The position numbers and the translations under genes were made by a program. The notes beneath the pieces are model-generated. The model saw nothing but the letters and a program-made list of their open reading frames with translations. It had not been told where the DNA came from and did not search any database. Shown one piece after another: positions 36,476-49,486 of a DNA stretch of 64,000 bases; position 1 is the stretch's first letter; each line of letters opens with the position of its first letter. Origin of the DNA: Triglochin maritima (taxonomy: Eukaryota > Streptophyta > Magnoliopsida > Alismatales > Juncaginaceae); assembly GCA_963682175.1 (NCBI GenBank), contig OY821793.1:23953493-24017492 (forward strand). Reading direction: 5' to 3'.

Positions 36476-36872
36476 TTCTTACAGATACGACCGGGGTGTT
36501 AAGTTCAAATCAAAGATGTGATAAAAAAACACAAAAGTAGAATGCAAGTTGGCAAGTAGTACATTACTACTAATCAATTGCGACCTTTGTTTTTGTAGTA
36601 CACAACGACCCACACGAGAAAAGTGGTAACGTCGCCATTTGCTCCTGCTTTTGGCATCGATCACGACAAAGTTTAAGAGATTGAAGAAAAATGCGGATGA
36701 TATGTTTCTCCAAGGAAATGGGAAGAAACATATTTCCATTCTATTCGAATTTCACGTGCCAGAGAGTACTTTTTCTTTAGATCAACATCAGTCGCAGAAC
36801 TGAAACCCCAAAAGTTCAGATCCAATAAGGGTACATCACTGTTCCCTATGAGATCGATAGATGGAAGCTTCA

Positions 36873-37394
36873 GGGCATTCCTTAACGGGGGGGGGGGGAA
36901 AATCCCCCCCACGCCCGGTCATCACAGGATGACCGGGTCATCTCCCCCTTAACGGGGGAGATGACCCGGTCATCCCTGACTGGGTCGATGACCCGGGCGT
37001 TGAAACGCCCGGGTCGTCGACCCGGTCAAACAATAAAAAAATAATTTTTTGATTTTTTTTTTTGTTTTGATTTTTGTTTTGATTTTTTTAATTTTTTGGT
37101 TTGAGTTTTTTTTTTATTTTTATTTTTTGAAAATACGTTTTATAATTGTTTTGATTTTTTAGAATTTTTTTTAATTTTTTTTAAATTTTTACCAAGATGG
37201 ACCCCGAAATGATGTGGAGGAGAGAGATAGGTTGTTGTGGGTTGTGTTGGGTTGTGGTTAAGATGTGAATAGTATAGGAAAGAGAAGAAAGTTGGTTGAG
37301 GAAAGAGAAAGCTGATGTGGAAGAGAGAGAAAGCTGATTTTGAAGAGAGAGAGAGCTGATGACCGGGTCGTCCAAGTCATGGTTAGTGATGGCC
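36873..37394. mobile_element. PIF/Harbinger-type MITE, 522 bp
   Basis: The left end is GGGCATTCCTTAACGG and the right end, reverse complemented, is GGCCATCACTAACC. Both sides are flanked by TCA (36870-36872 and 37395-37397). The left part is a nested GC palindrome (GGGAGATGACCCGG, CCGGGCGTTGAAACGCCCGG) with a G-run at 36888-36897. The right part is related to the left part of 12869-14167. Confidence 0.68.
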
Positions 37395-37397
37395 TCA

Positions 37398-38030
37398 TGC
37401 AACATATACAGCAATACGATTCTAGAGTTACGTTTGGGCCAAATTCTTTTATAATTAGAGAGTTAGGCTGAACCAAAATATGATATATTTAGTCCATGTA
37501 AGTTTTGGAAATACACGAGTTAAAAATATATGTTCGAAACATACTAGAAAACGATTATTTGCACAAGTACACAAGAAAAAGATTGATGTCAGACATTTGC
37601 ACATGAGCTTCTTTACTTGGTGCACCTCTTTGGAGTGAATATTGTTTGGGCACACTTATATTTGTGTGAAACACATTCCACTAGAAAATCTCTCCAATCC
37701 AATTGTAACTCTATTCGGTGTTTAACAAATTTACTATTATTTTAAAATATCCTTGGGTAAAAGTTAAAAAAATTAAGGTAATGATTTTCAAATCGCCCAA
37801 CACAACACCAAAACCTGCATACCTTTTAAACTCACTCCTCTCTTCCTCAAAAATTAGAGAGAAATGAAGAGAATGTAATTATTGTAGTTTTATGATTAAA
37901 TTATTCATATTGTTTTCTAAATAAAATAGTAACTCAATAATACAAAGAAATGATACTTCAGGCAATTTATAATAATCTTTTAATTTCCAAGTAAGAGAAA
38001 ATATGAGAGAGATAAAAGATGAGAAATAAG
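37398..38030. other. Intergenic, nothing recognised
   Basis: AT-rich sequence between a MITE and a solo LTR. No gene or repeat was seen. Confidence 0.5.
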
Positions 38031-39703
38031 TGTAACGTCCCGAAACAACGGAAAATTTAAAACTTTAAACAGATAAAAGAATTAACACCGAGATCGTCAC
38101 CAAACCACAAGTATATATAATATAAAGTGGTAAACTATACAATACAAGAGTCAAGGATGATTACAACCCAAGACAAAAGATATACAACACATGTACAAGA
38201 GAAAATCATCCACCTCGAACGATAAAAGGACAAGATCTGGTCTGGGTGCTCCTGCCCGCAGTCACCACCTCCTACTGACGTGCACAACCTGACATGTAAA
38301 CAAACAATGCCTGACTTTCCCCTAGGGAAACCCCGTATGCCAAACCCCCTAAATATGAACATAACATGCGTATATGAAACATGAATGAAAAATGCATTAA
38401 AATCATAACTAACTCTCGTGCACACAAGACACCGTCGGAAAACATCGGTCACGGGTCTCAAGGGTCCTCTCACCCCAACCCCACAGTCACACGTGCACAC
38501 AAGGCATCGCCGGAAAACATCGACCACAGGTCTCAAGGATCCTCTCACCCCAACCCCACAATCACACGTGCACACAAGGCACCGTCGGAAAATCATCGGC
38601 TACAACAACGTGCACACAAGGCACCGCTCCGTAGAGCCACAACCACGATCTCCTCTTAGGCCGGCATGTCCGTACCGTCACCCCCAGGAGGTCGGGGACC
38701 CGTTGCCCTCGAGGCAGATCCAACCACACACGACACAAGCATCCATATGCAAAACTGTGTCAAACGGTCGACCGAACACCACCACTATTCCGTAATAAAA
38801 CTGAAATAACGTCCAACCGGTCGAACAGCAAAGGGGCCCCGTTCGACCGAAATCCAACAGTGAAAATCCTCTCTTGCTAAAAAAGCACCAACGGTCGAAC
38901 GACCCAAAAATCACGGTCGACCGATTTCCACCTGTAAAACTCACCAACAACCCGCACTACACAGTCGACCGAAACAACTCTTCGGGTCGACCGGCCATTA
39001 AGTTAACTTAAGTTCCGATCGGACGAAGTCAACGAGCGGACGACCGTTTAGATGGTCAACGCCCCCAACCGACTTACAACAGTGCTTTCGGTCGACCGGC
39101 AAAGGGGACCCGTTCGACCGAAAACACCCAGAACATTTTCCCCTTGGTAAAATGTATCACCGGTCGACCACTCCTAGAGTATCGTCCGACCGGTGCAAGG
39201 GTTTTTGCCCGAATCACACTACTCCCGGTCGACCGCACCAACCCGCCAGTCGACCGTTTCAGTGCAGAAAAGTTGTTGCAAGGCTCTCGACGAGCCTTTC
39301 GGCCTACCGTCGGCCACTCCAATCCTCGCAAAGGCTAAATGGAGGATTAAACTAAAGTTTGGCATACCTTTAAGGCTTGAAGAAGCCTTCGAAGAACCCA
39401 CGAAGGTCGCTTCCACAAGCGCCTCCTCTACTCCTCCGGCGAACTCCTCGCTCACGATCACCTCTACTCCGACACTCAACGGGGCTTCACCTCACCTTGT
39501 CGATCGTCCACTCCACCACGACTCCAAGGCTGGAAGAGAAAGGATTGAGAGAGAGAGAGAGGAATGCTCGGGAGAGAAAGGAAAGAGAGAGAAATCCAAC
39601 CTTTAAACCCAAACCAAACCAATCTCAGCCGTCCATCTCAATCTCTTCTAATCCACCACCTAAACACAATAAAACCCATAAGCAAGGGGGTTAGGATGTA
39701 ACA
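38031..39703 (-). mobile_element. Solo LTR, Ty3/gypsy (Tekay/Del-like), 1.67 kb
   Basis: It starts TGTAACGTCCCG and ends GGATGTAACA, so both ends carry TGT...ACA. Flanks are ATAAG and ATAAA, a 5-bp duplication with one mismatch. Another LTR of the same family lies at 56282-57960. No internal coding region adjoins it, so it is a solo LTR. Near 38405-38620 a ~40-60-bp unit with GTGCACACAAGGCACCG repeats about four times. The orientation is inferred from the leader-like right part. Confidence 0.68.
38765..39256. repeat. Array of paired CGGTCGACCG palindromes (copy 3)
   Basis: About a dozen full or decayed palindromes occur in pairs 20-27 bp apart inside the solo LTR. Changes at single positions (GGTCGAAC, GTTCGACC) keep half of each site. 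Confidence 0.82.
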
Positions 39704-42700
39704 ATAAAAATTCTTTTCTTTTCTCTCACATATTCCTATCCGAGCACACTATTAGATCGGGGAAAGATGTGAAGAAAGTCAAGTTCATTTTGTTAATATC
39801 ACTCAATCTAAAACAATCCTCTTACAGTATATAGTAGGACATCCAAATTAGAGGAAAAAAGGGTGAAGTTATTGGCATGGCCTTAAAAGAGTTTAGGGAC
39901 GTTCAGACGACATATGATGGGTGAGGGAAGAAAGTGTGCCTATCAAAGGAAGCCTCTAAATGGGAGTCAGAAACTCAAGAAATACTTAGCTAATGAGATT
40001 AGGGTTTTATGCTTGTAAGATGTCGAATATAGGTGGGGCGCGCATTTTCTTGTGTTGGAAAGATAATGATACATTGCTAAATGCGAAAAGTATGCAATAC
40101 TTACGGGAATTAATCATCCATTGTTTAAATGATCGAATTTCATTGAGATGATGGTGGACAACTAAATTTCAAACTTTGGAAGAGCTTGTGTCCCGAACAA
40201 CAACACACCTAGAACAGTTATTAAGTGTTGCGCAATCATCTAAAAACCATTACATAAAAAGGGTTAAGAGTGTGTGATTCAATTTGTTGTTGTGAATTGA
40301 GTTATTTTGCAACTCTGATCCATAGACTTGTCCATGTGGTCTACTATCATGCTACAAAACAACAAAAGCTGTAATACAAGTTTTTTCTCCATGCTTAATC
40401 ACAAAACCACCAAGGCTATACACATGAAATTAATTGTGCTTGCAGAAATATGAGTTAATGTATTCAATCTCTCAACCACACTCACAAGCAAATATATATC
40501 CAAGTCATAGTAGGATTAAAGGTGGTCAATCTACCCATTCCGTTATAGAAACATTCGAAGTGGACAAATTATAAATCTAATGAGTCGGATTAAAGTACAA
40601 CCATTTGATTTATATTCAAAATAAAATCACCCCATCAACGAACATGTTTTCCACAAGAAAACCTTCATTTCGATGTTGTTAAAAAAAAATCAATCTAAGT
40701 GCTAAAAATACCAAACATGGAAACTTGGGATTGGGAATGCCATTTCCAAAATCTCAAATCACTATCCAACTTATCCTCCGAAGACTCGGGGAACGTGCCA
40801 AATATGGATCCCATTTGTATTGTAGGTATGTGATCTAAACTTTCAGCTAAAGTATCTACAAAGATTTGTAGGAAATCTAATGGGCGTTTGCCAAAGGCTG
40901 GAAAATGGACACGAACACATTGAGGAACACGACAGCATCTGTCCTGAACCCCTGATGGTTTCAGAACTCAAATGTCACCCGCAGTTTTCCCACCACCATT
41001 TCAGACCGCACATGGAAATTTTTCATAATTATCTTTTTTTCAAACTATATATCTTTTTTTATTTATTAATTAAATATGTGAATTTAACAAACAAAAACCT
41101 CTAATTAGTTTAAATTAAGGCTCCGTTGTTGTAGTTTTTTGGGCAAATCAGTTCAGTTTTTTTAACTTACCTTTTATTTGGATACAAAAGTTACTAGCTT
41201 AATTGCTTGGTTGTAGTTAGTTTGGAACGACTACCTAAATTTGCAATTTGTCGAAGTAGACAAAATCAAAAGAAAAAAAAGAGTAATTGGTCAAGTAGAC
41301 AAAATATAAAAAAAAAGAAAAAAGAGAGTAATTGGTCAACTACAACAACCTCAATTGGCTCGGTCGGATTAAATTTTGGAAGTCCATCGACGTGTTACTA
41401 CAAGTTCAACTCTTGTAAGTGACAATTTAATCTAAGATATGCAATCATAATTCTTAACCTTGCCATTTGAAAAACAAAAAACAAGACAGGGTCAAGGACG
41501 CCCATCTTTTTCGAGCATCTAACCAACATGGTGGTGGTCACACGACAAAAGAATGGAATACCTTTAGAACATGGAAGAGGAGCTTTGCGCACTTTTTTAA
41601 CAAAATACGTACACCAAATGAATCCAACTTTTCTGACGCCAAACAATGCTCTGATTTCTGTAAGTTTTCTGTTTCTGAAGGGTAGAGGGGGGAAAAGTGT
41701 TTGTGTAGAAGTTGCAAGCCTCATATACCCCAAATGGATGAGACAGTTTAGTTCCAGCCCAGACATGTTGCGAGCATAGTTTTGTTTTTGTTTGTATTTT
41801 TTTGGAACAAAATGAGAAACATACGATGCTCTGATGAATGTCTTTGACGGGTTTTCCGTCGGTAGAGTTGATTTTATTGAAACTGATGAATGTCTTACAA
41901 ATGAAAGAAAAAGAATTATAATGTCCATGACAAAGAAATATATGATTGTGTCCCAAAACACAATGTTGTCGTTAACTCGAAGAATCAAGTCGTGTCAGTA
42001 GAGACATGTACTTCAAAAGAAGGAAATATATGGCCGGTTAAGAAATAGATATTAGACATGGCCCGGAAAAGACCAATCGGTGTTAGCTCAGTTTGTAGAC
42101 TTATAATCTTGTAGTAGCTTAGAATATAGATTCAATCCAATCGAATCATGTGAGTTACGTTTTGAGTTTTAACTACAAAATCTAAAAACTTTCACAAAAA
42201 ATATGGACCGGAAAAGGAAGGTGTTGGTTGTTAATTTCTTTTTGATAGCTTAAAAGGCCAAGCCCACTAAACATATTAGGGGCTCTGGAGTATTAGGGTG
42301 CAAGCCCACTATTTAACCATTTTACTAATTCAATATGCCATATCACGAGAACTGTCAATTGACCTTTAAGGGGCGGCCACATTGTAATTTTATCACGCTC
42401 GTTTTAATAAAATATTTTATCTCTTACAAATTGAACTTCAAGGGGCAGGAGATGCAGCTGCTGTGCTTGGATGTGGTTTTTTCCCAGCACTGGGGAACTT
42501 TTCATGGCCCAAATACCAAATAAAGATCACACATGCATCCAAACATAATTTGAAGGAACCTGGTTGACCACTTTTTCACGGTTTTTGATATCATACTTTT
42601 GTCTTCGACAGAAAAGCACACTTTGTGGATCTTTTGCAGCTTCCGTTTCGGATTTCATTTGGTACAATCTAATTACTATGATGTTCTCAAGAATTGTTAA

Positions 42701-42716
42701 AATGACACGTCATGGG
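39704..42716. other. Intergenic, no gene supported
   Basis: AT-rich. The longest frame, 196 codons on the minus strand at 41988-41398, begins at TTG and has no recognisable domain; overlapping frames on the plus strand are just as open. I do not call a gene. Confidence 0.45.
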
Positions 42717-43012
42717 GTTTGTCCTTTTTAACCAATGAATTTTTTTTTTTACACAAATTGTTGCCCTTTTTAATATATAAGTTGCCCTTTTACGTAGGGG
42801 ATTGTCATTTTTAATATATGAGTTTATCCTTTTAAAATATAAATTTGTCTGTTGTAATGTATGAGTTTGTCCTTTTTAATCTATAGTTTTGTCCCTTTTA
42901 TTATATGATTTGTTCTTTTTAATATATGTGTGTTGCCTTTTTAACCTATGATTTTGTCATTTTTATTATATGATTTTGTTGTTTTTAATATAGGAGTTCA
43001 TCCCTTTTAACA
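42717..43012 (+). repeat. Degenerate ~27-bp T-rich minisatellite
   Basis: About ten units follow the pattern GTTTGTCCTTTTTAATATAT with drift in length and sequence. Confidence 0.75.
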
Positions 43013-43307
43013 ATGAGAGGAGGAGCGGTCTTTCAAACCGACGTGATGTTTCTTGAAACGCGGAAACAAACTCACTAGCTCAGAGCGTTTTCTAGCTCCA
43101 CTCAAGAAGTTGTGTTTCATCCATTGAGTGGAAAGAGCTACTACAATGGAGGTTTCTCGTTTCCAAAAACTTGTTTGACCATACATTCAAACACAGTCAA
43201 GGTGCGTCTAAGTAATTTTCAGAAAATTTTATAAGTAATTTTGTTGAAACCCAAAAAAACCCACCTTAAACTCATTCATAATTATGCTTTTTTATGTGTG
43301 CACCTAA

Positions 43308-43705
43308 GGCCATAGTTAACAGTCAAAAAACCCGAGCAGATGTTGTTGGGCGCCCAACCACGTCGCCCAATTTTGTGCCACATCCCATCGTATGTGGGAG
43401 ATTTGCGTTGGTTGGATGGGGCACCCCCTTCATTGGATTTTTTTATTTCTTAAAAAGCTTAAAAAATCATTTTAAATTCATTTTTGATTATTTTATTATT
43501 TTTTCCCTAGAAATATGTTTTTTATTTGTTTAGATTTTATATATATGTGTATATATATATATATTACCCAGAATTGAATTCCAAATGACGTGGTTGGGAG
43601 AGAATAGATGATGTTTGGGGTGTTTCTAGGTGTGGTTAAGAAGATTTTTTGGGTGAGCTTACGTGACAGAGAGAGAAAACTACCATAGACACTGTTATTA
43701 TGCTC
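43308..43705. mobile_element. PIF/Harbinger-type MITE, 398 bp
   Basis: The termini are GGCCATAGTTAACAGT and, reverse complemented, GAGCATAATAACAGT. TAA flanks both sides (43305-43307 and 43706-43708). The right part is related to those of the elements at 12869 and 36873. A TATATA run lies at about 43540. Confidence 0.7.
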
Positions 43706-43866
43706 TAAGTAGCATACCATTTTTTCATTGATATTTTAAATGGAATTTGCACGTATTATATGTTCTTTAATGTATTTATCCAAAACAAAAGATGTAAGTA
43801 TAGTCGACTATCATAGCATTTGTACCTCGGTCATTCTTAGTGGAGTTGGGAAGAGTGAACTTATTA

Positions 43867-44499
43867 GGCCCCGTTTGGATGTCAGCAGATCATGCCCCTC
43901 GACCCCAGAAGCTGCGCACTCAACCGATAGGTCATCCAAACGCCTGGTGGATCCCGGGGAGTCCAGCTCCCAACGCGCAAAACCATGCAAAATTTATGCT
44001 TGGAGGGAGAAGCTCGGTGGAGGAGCTTCTCACGCTCCTTCGTAATTTTGGTTTTTTTGACCAATTTACACTCAAATCATTTGGAGATCAATCTTAGGTT
44101 ATAAAAAGAAAATTTTAAGAAAAAGTATAAACAAATGAAAAAAAATCAGAAAAAAATTTGAAAAAAAAATGTTTTAAAACGAATTTAAAATGAATTTTAA
44201 AACATTTTTAACATTTGTAAATAAACAAAATTATAACTTGTCAATACGTGGTAATAACAAGACACGTAAACATATTTATATAAAAGAAAGAATCACATCA
44301 CCTACATAAATCTTTTATTTAATTAAAGTCTAGGGGTAATTTATGAATTTTCTTTGACAATACATCACTCATTATTAAAAGTCTTCTGTCTATCCAAACA
44401 ATTCTCAATTCTGAAAAAGAAGTTGCTCCTAGATCTACATTTGCAGAAGTTGATTTCTTATTAGAAGTTGACATTTGGAAGCTGCACCCAAACGTACTC
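43867..44499. mobile_element. PIF/Harbinger-like element of a second family, 633 bp
   Basis: The termini are GGCCCCGTTTGGATG and, reverse complemented, GAGTACGTTTGGGTG, flanked by TTA (43864-43866 and 44500-44502). No coding capacity. The termini match only in part, so the boundary is less sure than for the other Harbinger elements. Confidence 0.5.
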
Positions 44500-44502
44500 T
44501 TA

Positions 44503-45665
44503 ATGTACAAAAAATGTACATCCAATATAAATTGAGAAGATATGCACGGTATATGAAAAAAAAATGAGAAAAGTATAGTAAATAAGTTCGACAAACATGA
44601 CTATTCAACAAGGGTATAATTTCAAACTATTTTATGTTTTGTCCATCTTAATTACTTATTTCAATTATTCTCGAGAAGTCGAGATGCTATCGACTTTATT
44701 CGGTTTCGGTGTATCTCGGCTACACCTTAACTTCTTTGGGACAGACAAACCCAATCAGCCTAAGCTACCCTCTCCATTTCACGTAGAAGAAGAGAACAAA
44801 GAACCAAATAATTGATTCAAAGGATATCCAATACCTAATCAATAATCACCTACCCATGTTGAAAGAGAAGTGTAATTATTGCCATTGGATTGAGATAGGA
44901 GCCGGTGCTTGCAATCATTCACATCCTTGAGATGGCAGTCCGTTTGTCACTTTCGAAGGAATCATAGATTATAATTCTAGCTAGCTAGGAAGCCACGCGA
45001 TAGGATCAATCATATCATCTCACGTTGAAGATATTTAACGGTTGTTAGATGATGTAATTTAGATTGATAGAAATCAAATTCTAGCTCAGTTTGAACTAAA
45101 CGAGTAGAGTTACAAGTCCATGTATAGGCGTTTTCAAACAATAAGTCAGCTCTACTTTAGCTAAATAAAAAGGATTCGAACTCTTTCAAATTATAAGAAG
45201 CTGAACTAAAACCTAAATTTAAACTCGATAAATCTAAGAAGCCAAACTTTATCATGTATATACTCAACTTGAGTTCAACTCATTTACACCCTTGGAGTCG
45301 ATCAAGTTTGGGAGTATCACATAATTAGTCACGATCGAGCATAATTAGTGTTAACCTGAAAACTTTGCACGTTAAGAATATTCTTAGTTGATGAATCAAA
45401 ATAATTTAATACCGGTTGTCGCCGTCAAGGTTCACATGACCAATTATTGTGATTCTGGCCTGAACGAACAGTAAATAGTAGTTGTTGGAATTCAGAAGGT
45501 GAATGAAAGATTGTCTTGTCTGAAATGCAGTGATTCACTCAGGTCTGGAATTCAATCAAAGGACCACCATCTCCATGTGTCTGTTTCTTCTTGACTTTCT
45601 CCCTCAGCTAGCTTGAAGTTTCCATGCAGCTTCTGAGTCTTAATTGATTGCACCTTTACTGACCT
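44503..45665. other. Intergenic, nothing recognised
   Basis: AT-rich sequence without recognisable genes or repeats. Confidence 0.5.
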
Positions 45666-45888
45666 TAATAATAGGAAACTACTGAACGTCGTCCCAAAAC
45701 TACTTAAATCGCCCCTTGAAATTACCAAATTGCCCTTAACAATATATTTAATACCCATATCGTCCCGTGTCTTTAAACAAGGTTATTGACTCAGTTTTAC
45801 TAACATTCCTAGTACCAACACCACGAAAATGTCTGGCGAAACACCTAGATCAGGCGAAGTAACGGAGGCGGATTTTTTTTTCCGACAC

Positions 45889-46012
45889 GGGCGTCTGGCT
45901 AAGACGCCTGTACCATCGTGGAGGCGTCTGGCTAAGACGCCTCCACCATCGTTGAGGCGTCTTAGCCAGACGCCTCCACGATGGTACAGGCGTCTTAGCC
46001 AGACGTCCCGTT
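45889..46012. repeat. Palindrome 1 of GGCGTCT hairpin units
   Basis: Two arms of about 56 bp are near-perfect reverse complements around a ~10-bp centre. Each arm holds two copies of the 19-mer GGCGTCTGGCTAAGACGCC (the outermost copies differ slightly), which is itself a 7-bp stem with a 5-base loop. Confidence 0.88.
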
Positions 46013-46364
46013 TTTTTTAATGTTTTTTGTCAAATTAAAATTATACGGTGTGTTATCTCAAATTATTTGACGTTTCTTTGCAAATTTTCGGTGGTAACCG
46101 GTCGGATTACAATGAGTTTTTTTGCAAGTGATAAAGATTCAAAAAAATTCCAGATCCAACATTTTTAAAGTTCCAAATCCTCCGGTGGTAAAACATCATG
46201 ACTTACAAATATCACCTCGACAGGTTGTTGGATCTGGAAATTTTTGAATTTTCGGTGTACCGAAGAGGTATCGGTCATCCGAATATAGTAATTATTAACT
46301 TATTAATTAATTTAACAATTATCTAAATTTATAATCAATTATCTTTTTAAAAAAATAATAAAAA

Positions 46365-46615
46365 ATAATAAAAAATTACGGGCGTCTGACGGAGCCGCCC
46401 CCACGTAGGAGGGGGCGTCTGGCTAAGACGCCTCCCCCATGGAGGAGGCGTCTTACACAGACGCCTGTCCCATGGGCGGAGCGTCTGGGTAAAACGCCTC
46501 CCCGATGGGTAAGGCGTCTGGGTAAAACGTCGCCCCCATGGGGAAGGCGTCTTAGCCAGACGCCCCCTCCTACGTGGGGGCGGCTCCGTCAGACGCCCGT
46601 AATTTTTTATTATTT
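46365..46615. repeat. Palindrome 2 of GGCGTCT hairpin units
   Basis: Arms of about 75 bp pair almost perfectly (outer ends ACGGGCGTCTGACGGAGCCG and complement), with a ~90-bp centre of more GCGTCTGGGTAAAACG units. Confidence 0.88.
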
Positions 46616-47304
46616 TTTATTAAAAAGATGTTAGATGTTTTACCAGATTCGAGTACACTGGGGCGTCCGTTGGTTCATTACTGACCTCCAAAACATTATT
46701 TTTTTTATGATTATAAGAGGAATATGAAGAGAGATGTGTGATAGGAGGGTAAAATGTCGCGTTATAGCAGTAGAAATGAGAGAAGGGCAAAATGGTAATT
46801 TCAAGGGGCGATTTAAGTAATTTTGGGGCGATGTTTAGCAATTCAGTAATAATATCTTATTTATTTGTAAGTAGACCAAGGAAGATAAAACTCAATTCTT
46901 GATTTTCCTTTGACCCTCCTTTGAATTCACTTTAGAAACCTTTTTATCACTTCATATAAGAACAACATAGTATATATGGATATCTTTTGAAAAGAAAAGC
47001 CTCTTTTAAATTAATAGAGTAAACATACACATGTCATTAGCCTTGAGAGAAGGAGCAGATGTATCACAGTTTTTTTTTGGTGAAGTTGAATGTGTCAAAA
47101 GTATATTACAAAATATAAAAGGTCATGATGGTATTTCCGGAACTACTTTGCATTATAAGAGAAAGGGAAAAAAAGTAACAAAATCCTAGGGTGTAAGACA
47201 TGGCACGGCACGACAGTTGTGATCCCTAGCACGGGCACGGGGTCATGTTGTGTTGGGCCGTCTTCATTAAGTCAACGAGCCGAGCCAGGCCGGGCTAGCA
47301 AGAC

Positions 47305-47756
47305 TAGGGGTGCAAATGGTTACCAACTATCCGAGTATTCGATTCGAAAATTTCTATTTAGTTGGTATTTGGTAAGTTCAATGTTACCAATTTAATTTCG
47401 GATACGAATTTAGTTTAAAAAAAATTACCAATTAGAATTCGGATACGAATTCGGATACAAGCTATTTAACATTCGAATTATCCGAATTATTCGAATACAT
47501 GGTCAAATACACAAATTAGTATTCCAAAATTTAGTATTCCAAAATTTTAATACGAAAATTTAGTATTCGGATTCGGATAGTTCTACTGAATTCGGATTCG
47601 AATTCGGATTCGGATAGTTCTACTGAATTCGGATTCGGATTCAGATAGTTCTACTGAATTCGGATTCGAATTCGAATTTGGTAATGGAATATGGTATTCG
47701 GATTCGAATTCGGATACAGCAGGTATCCGAGTTATATTATCCGAGTTGCAGCCCAA
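47305..47756. mobile_element. hAT-type MITE, 452 bp, ATTCGGATTCG-rich
   Basis: Flanked by the perfect 8-bp duplication AGCAAGAC (47297-47304 and 47757-47764). Termini are TAGGGGTGCAAATGG and, reverse complemented, TTGGGCTGCAACTCGG. The interior is a degenerate GAATTCGGATTCG array. Confidence 0.82.
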
Positions 47757-47764
47757 AGCAAGAC

Positions 47765-49194
47765 CCGTTACCATGTCTACGTTGTAACTGCATTAACATT
47801 TTTTTATTATAATGTTTTGTGTTATGTTGTTTTTATATCATTAGTTTAGAGTAGAGTTCTAGAAGCAGCAACTGACCTTTTTCCAACGTGTGTTAGGTCG
47901 GCATTTGAAACTTCGTAAAAGGAAATACATACATGATGATGATCACAAGTTCACAACAGCCGAACATGCCATGTGCTCTTTCGCGAAAGAAGTCCACGTT
48001 CTTGGGGATTTTTAGCTTTATTAAACTAACTACAGAGCATATAGACTAGATCACTAGAGTTCTTTTTAATAAAGAAAAAAATGTAGGTTGGATCTGTTTT
48101 ATGTATTGCAAAATGGTAAAATGCATGTTACATGCACGAGCGCATTTAGAATGGATATGGTCTATCACTTTGAGATTTTTTAAAAGACTGGTTTAGTCTT
48201 ATCTAGCTGTGTTGTACTGGTTTACAAACTTTTAAACGTCATTTCCTTCTGTATTTTCTTTATAGTTGCTTCTACAACAATATTACATATATGACTCAAA
48301 ATAACTTCAATGAAAAACTTGATTAAAACCACTTGATTAAGAACGTAAAAACTTTTGCACTAGATTAGGAAAAATCCTTGGTTGCGTTTGCCTAATCTAG
48401 TTTGTTTGAATTGCGAAGTACGATGATGTTTTTATCATTTTGGTCTACAATAAATCTTTTACATGAATATAAAAACTTTCAAAATCGATAAAGTGAACTG
48501 TAAAATCACATCTCACCAACGATGAATTGTTACTCAAAGCAAACATCCCACCTCCACTCTTTATTCGATCGATACCACTTGGACCAGTTGAAATATAAAT
48601 CCGATGTCGCGCTACTAATTGGACGGTCACGATAACGAATTGAAGAGAGATGAGAGGAGATGGACCATATGCAGCACAGAGACCACACATCGACAAAAAT
48701 ATACGAACTAACTACATGTTGTTGTTGTATGTTGTTTCTCCTAGTCCTCAGATTCCGAGTCCGACGATCTCCTCCCTCCATACAAAACCCAACTAAACCA
48801 CAACCACGAATCCTATTAATGCACATCTCCCGTTTCCCAACGCATATCCATTTGACTCGACCGTTTAGTTCGACCAGCAACTGTCCACGTGTGCTATGGA
48901 CATGTGGACCAGCAACATCACCACGTGTCTACAACCCATTCGTTTTTAATTAATTAGTTTATTTTTTATCTAATTAATTGTATTGGTGAAATCATACTAA
49001 CGAGGAAATGACGAGGGTGTTTTGCATCGGCGCGATGTACTATTGCAGACCGAACCCCTTCAGCTTTTAAGATTGTGATTCCAGTTTTAATATTTTCTTT
49101 TTCCTGTGATTGTTGTCTTTCTTTGTTAAAGAAGAAAAGAAAAGAAAAAAAAATACAAACGTTTTAATTGTAGCGATTCTTGGGTCTTTGACCT
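47765..49194. other. Intergenic, nothing recognised
   Basis: AT-rich sequence with short open frames of up to 116 codons that show no known domains. Confidence 0.45.
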
Positions 49195-49202
49195 ATTGGG
49201 AG

Positions 49203-49445
49203 TAGGGGAGAGCATTGACCGGGTCAAACCGGTCGGTCCGGGTTCGGTCCGTAAATTTTTGAAAAAATCCGGTCCGGTCCGGGTTTCGGTCCGGCAAATT
49301 TTAAATTTTCCGGTCCGGTCCGGACCGGTCCAAATTTTTTTTTTAACTTAAAAAATTTGGTTTTTGACCTGACCGGACCGGACCGGTCTTCGGTCCGGAC
49401 CCCGGATAAAAATCTGGTCCGGTCCGGACCGGATGCACATCCCTA
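49203..49445. mobile_element. hAT-type MITE, 243 bp, GGTCCGG-rich
   Basis: Perfect 8-bp duplication ATTGGGAG (49195-49202 and 49446-49453). Termini are TAGGGGAGAGCAT and, reverse complemented, TAGGGATGTGCAT. The interior is a dense array of GGTCCGGTCC and its complement. Confidence 0.88.
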
Positions 49446-49486
49446 ATTGGGAGTGCTTTTATATTTTGGATATACATGATCATAAC

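Larger units (their letters stand above)
45674..46846. mobile_element. Palindrome-built TIR element, 1.17 kb
   Basis: An 8-bp duplication TAATAATA flanks it (45666-45673 and 46847-46854). Inverted ends of about 65 bp share CTTAAATCGCCCCTTGAA and ATTACCA. The interior holds two large palindromes (45889-46012 and 46365-46615), built mostly from GGCGTCTGGCTAAGACGCC and its complement. There is no transposase. The 8-bp duplication suggests mobilisation by hAT transposase; MULE-type cannot be excluded. Confidence 0.78.

Noticed and set aside
41398..41988. 196-codon minus-strand frame
   Set aside because: It begins with TTG, has no recognised domain or splice context, and opposite-strand frames are equally open. 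Kept only as a note in the intergenic entry.
42081..42150. tRNA-like A and B boxes (TTAGCTCAGTTTG and ATTCAATCC)
   Set aside because: I could not form acceptor and anticodon stems; a chance match or an old SINE fragment is more likely.
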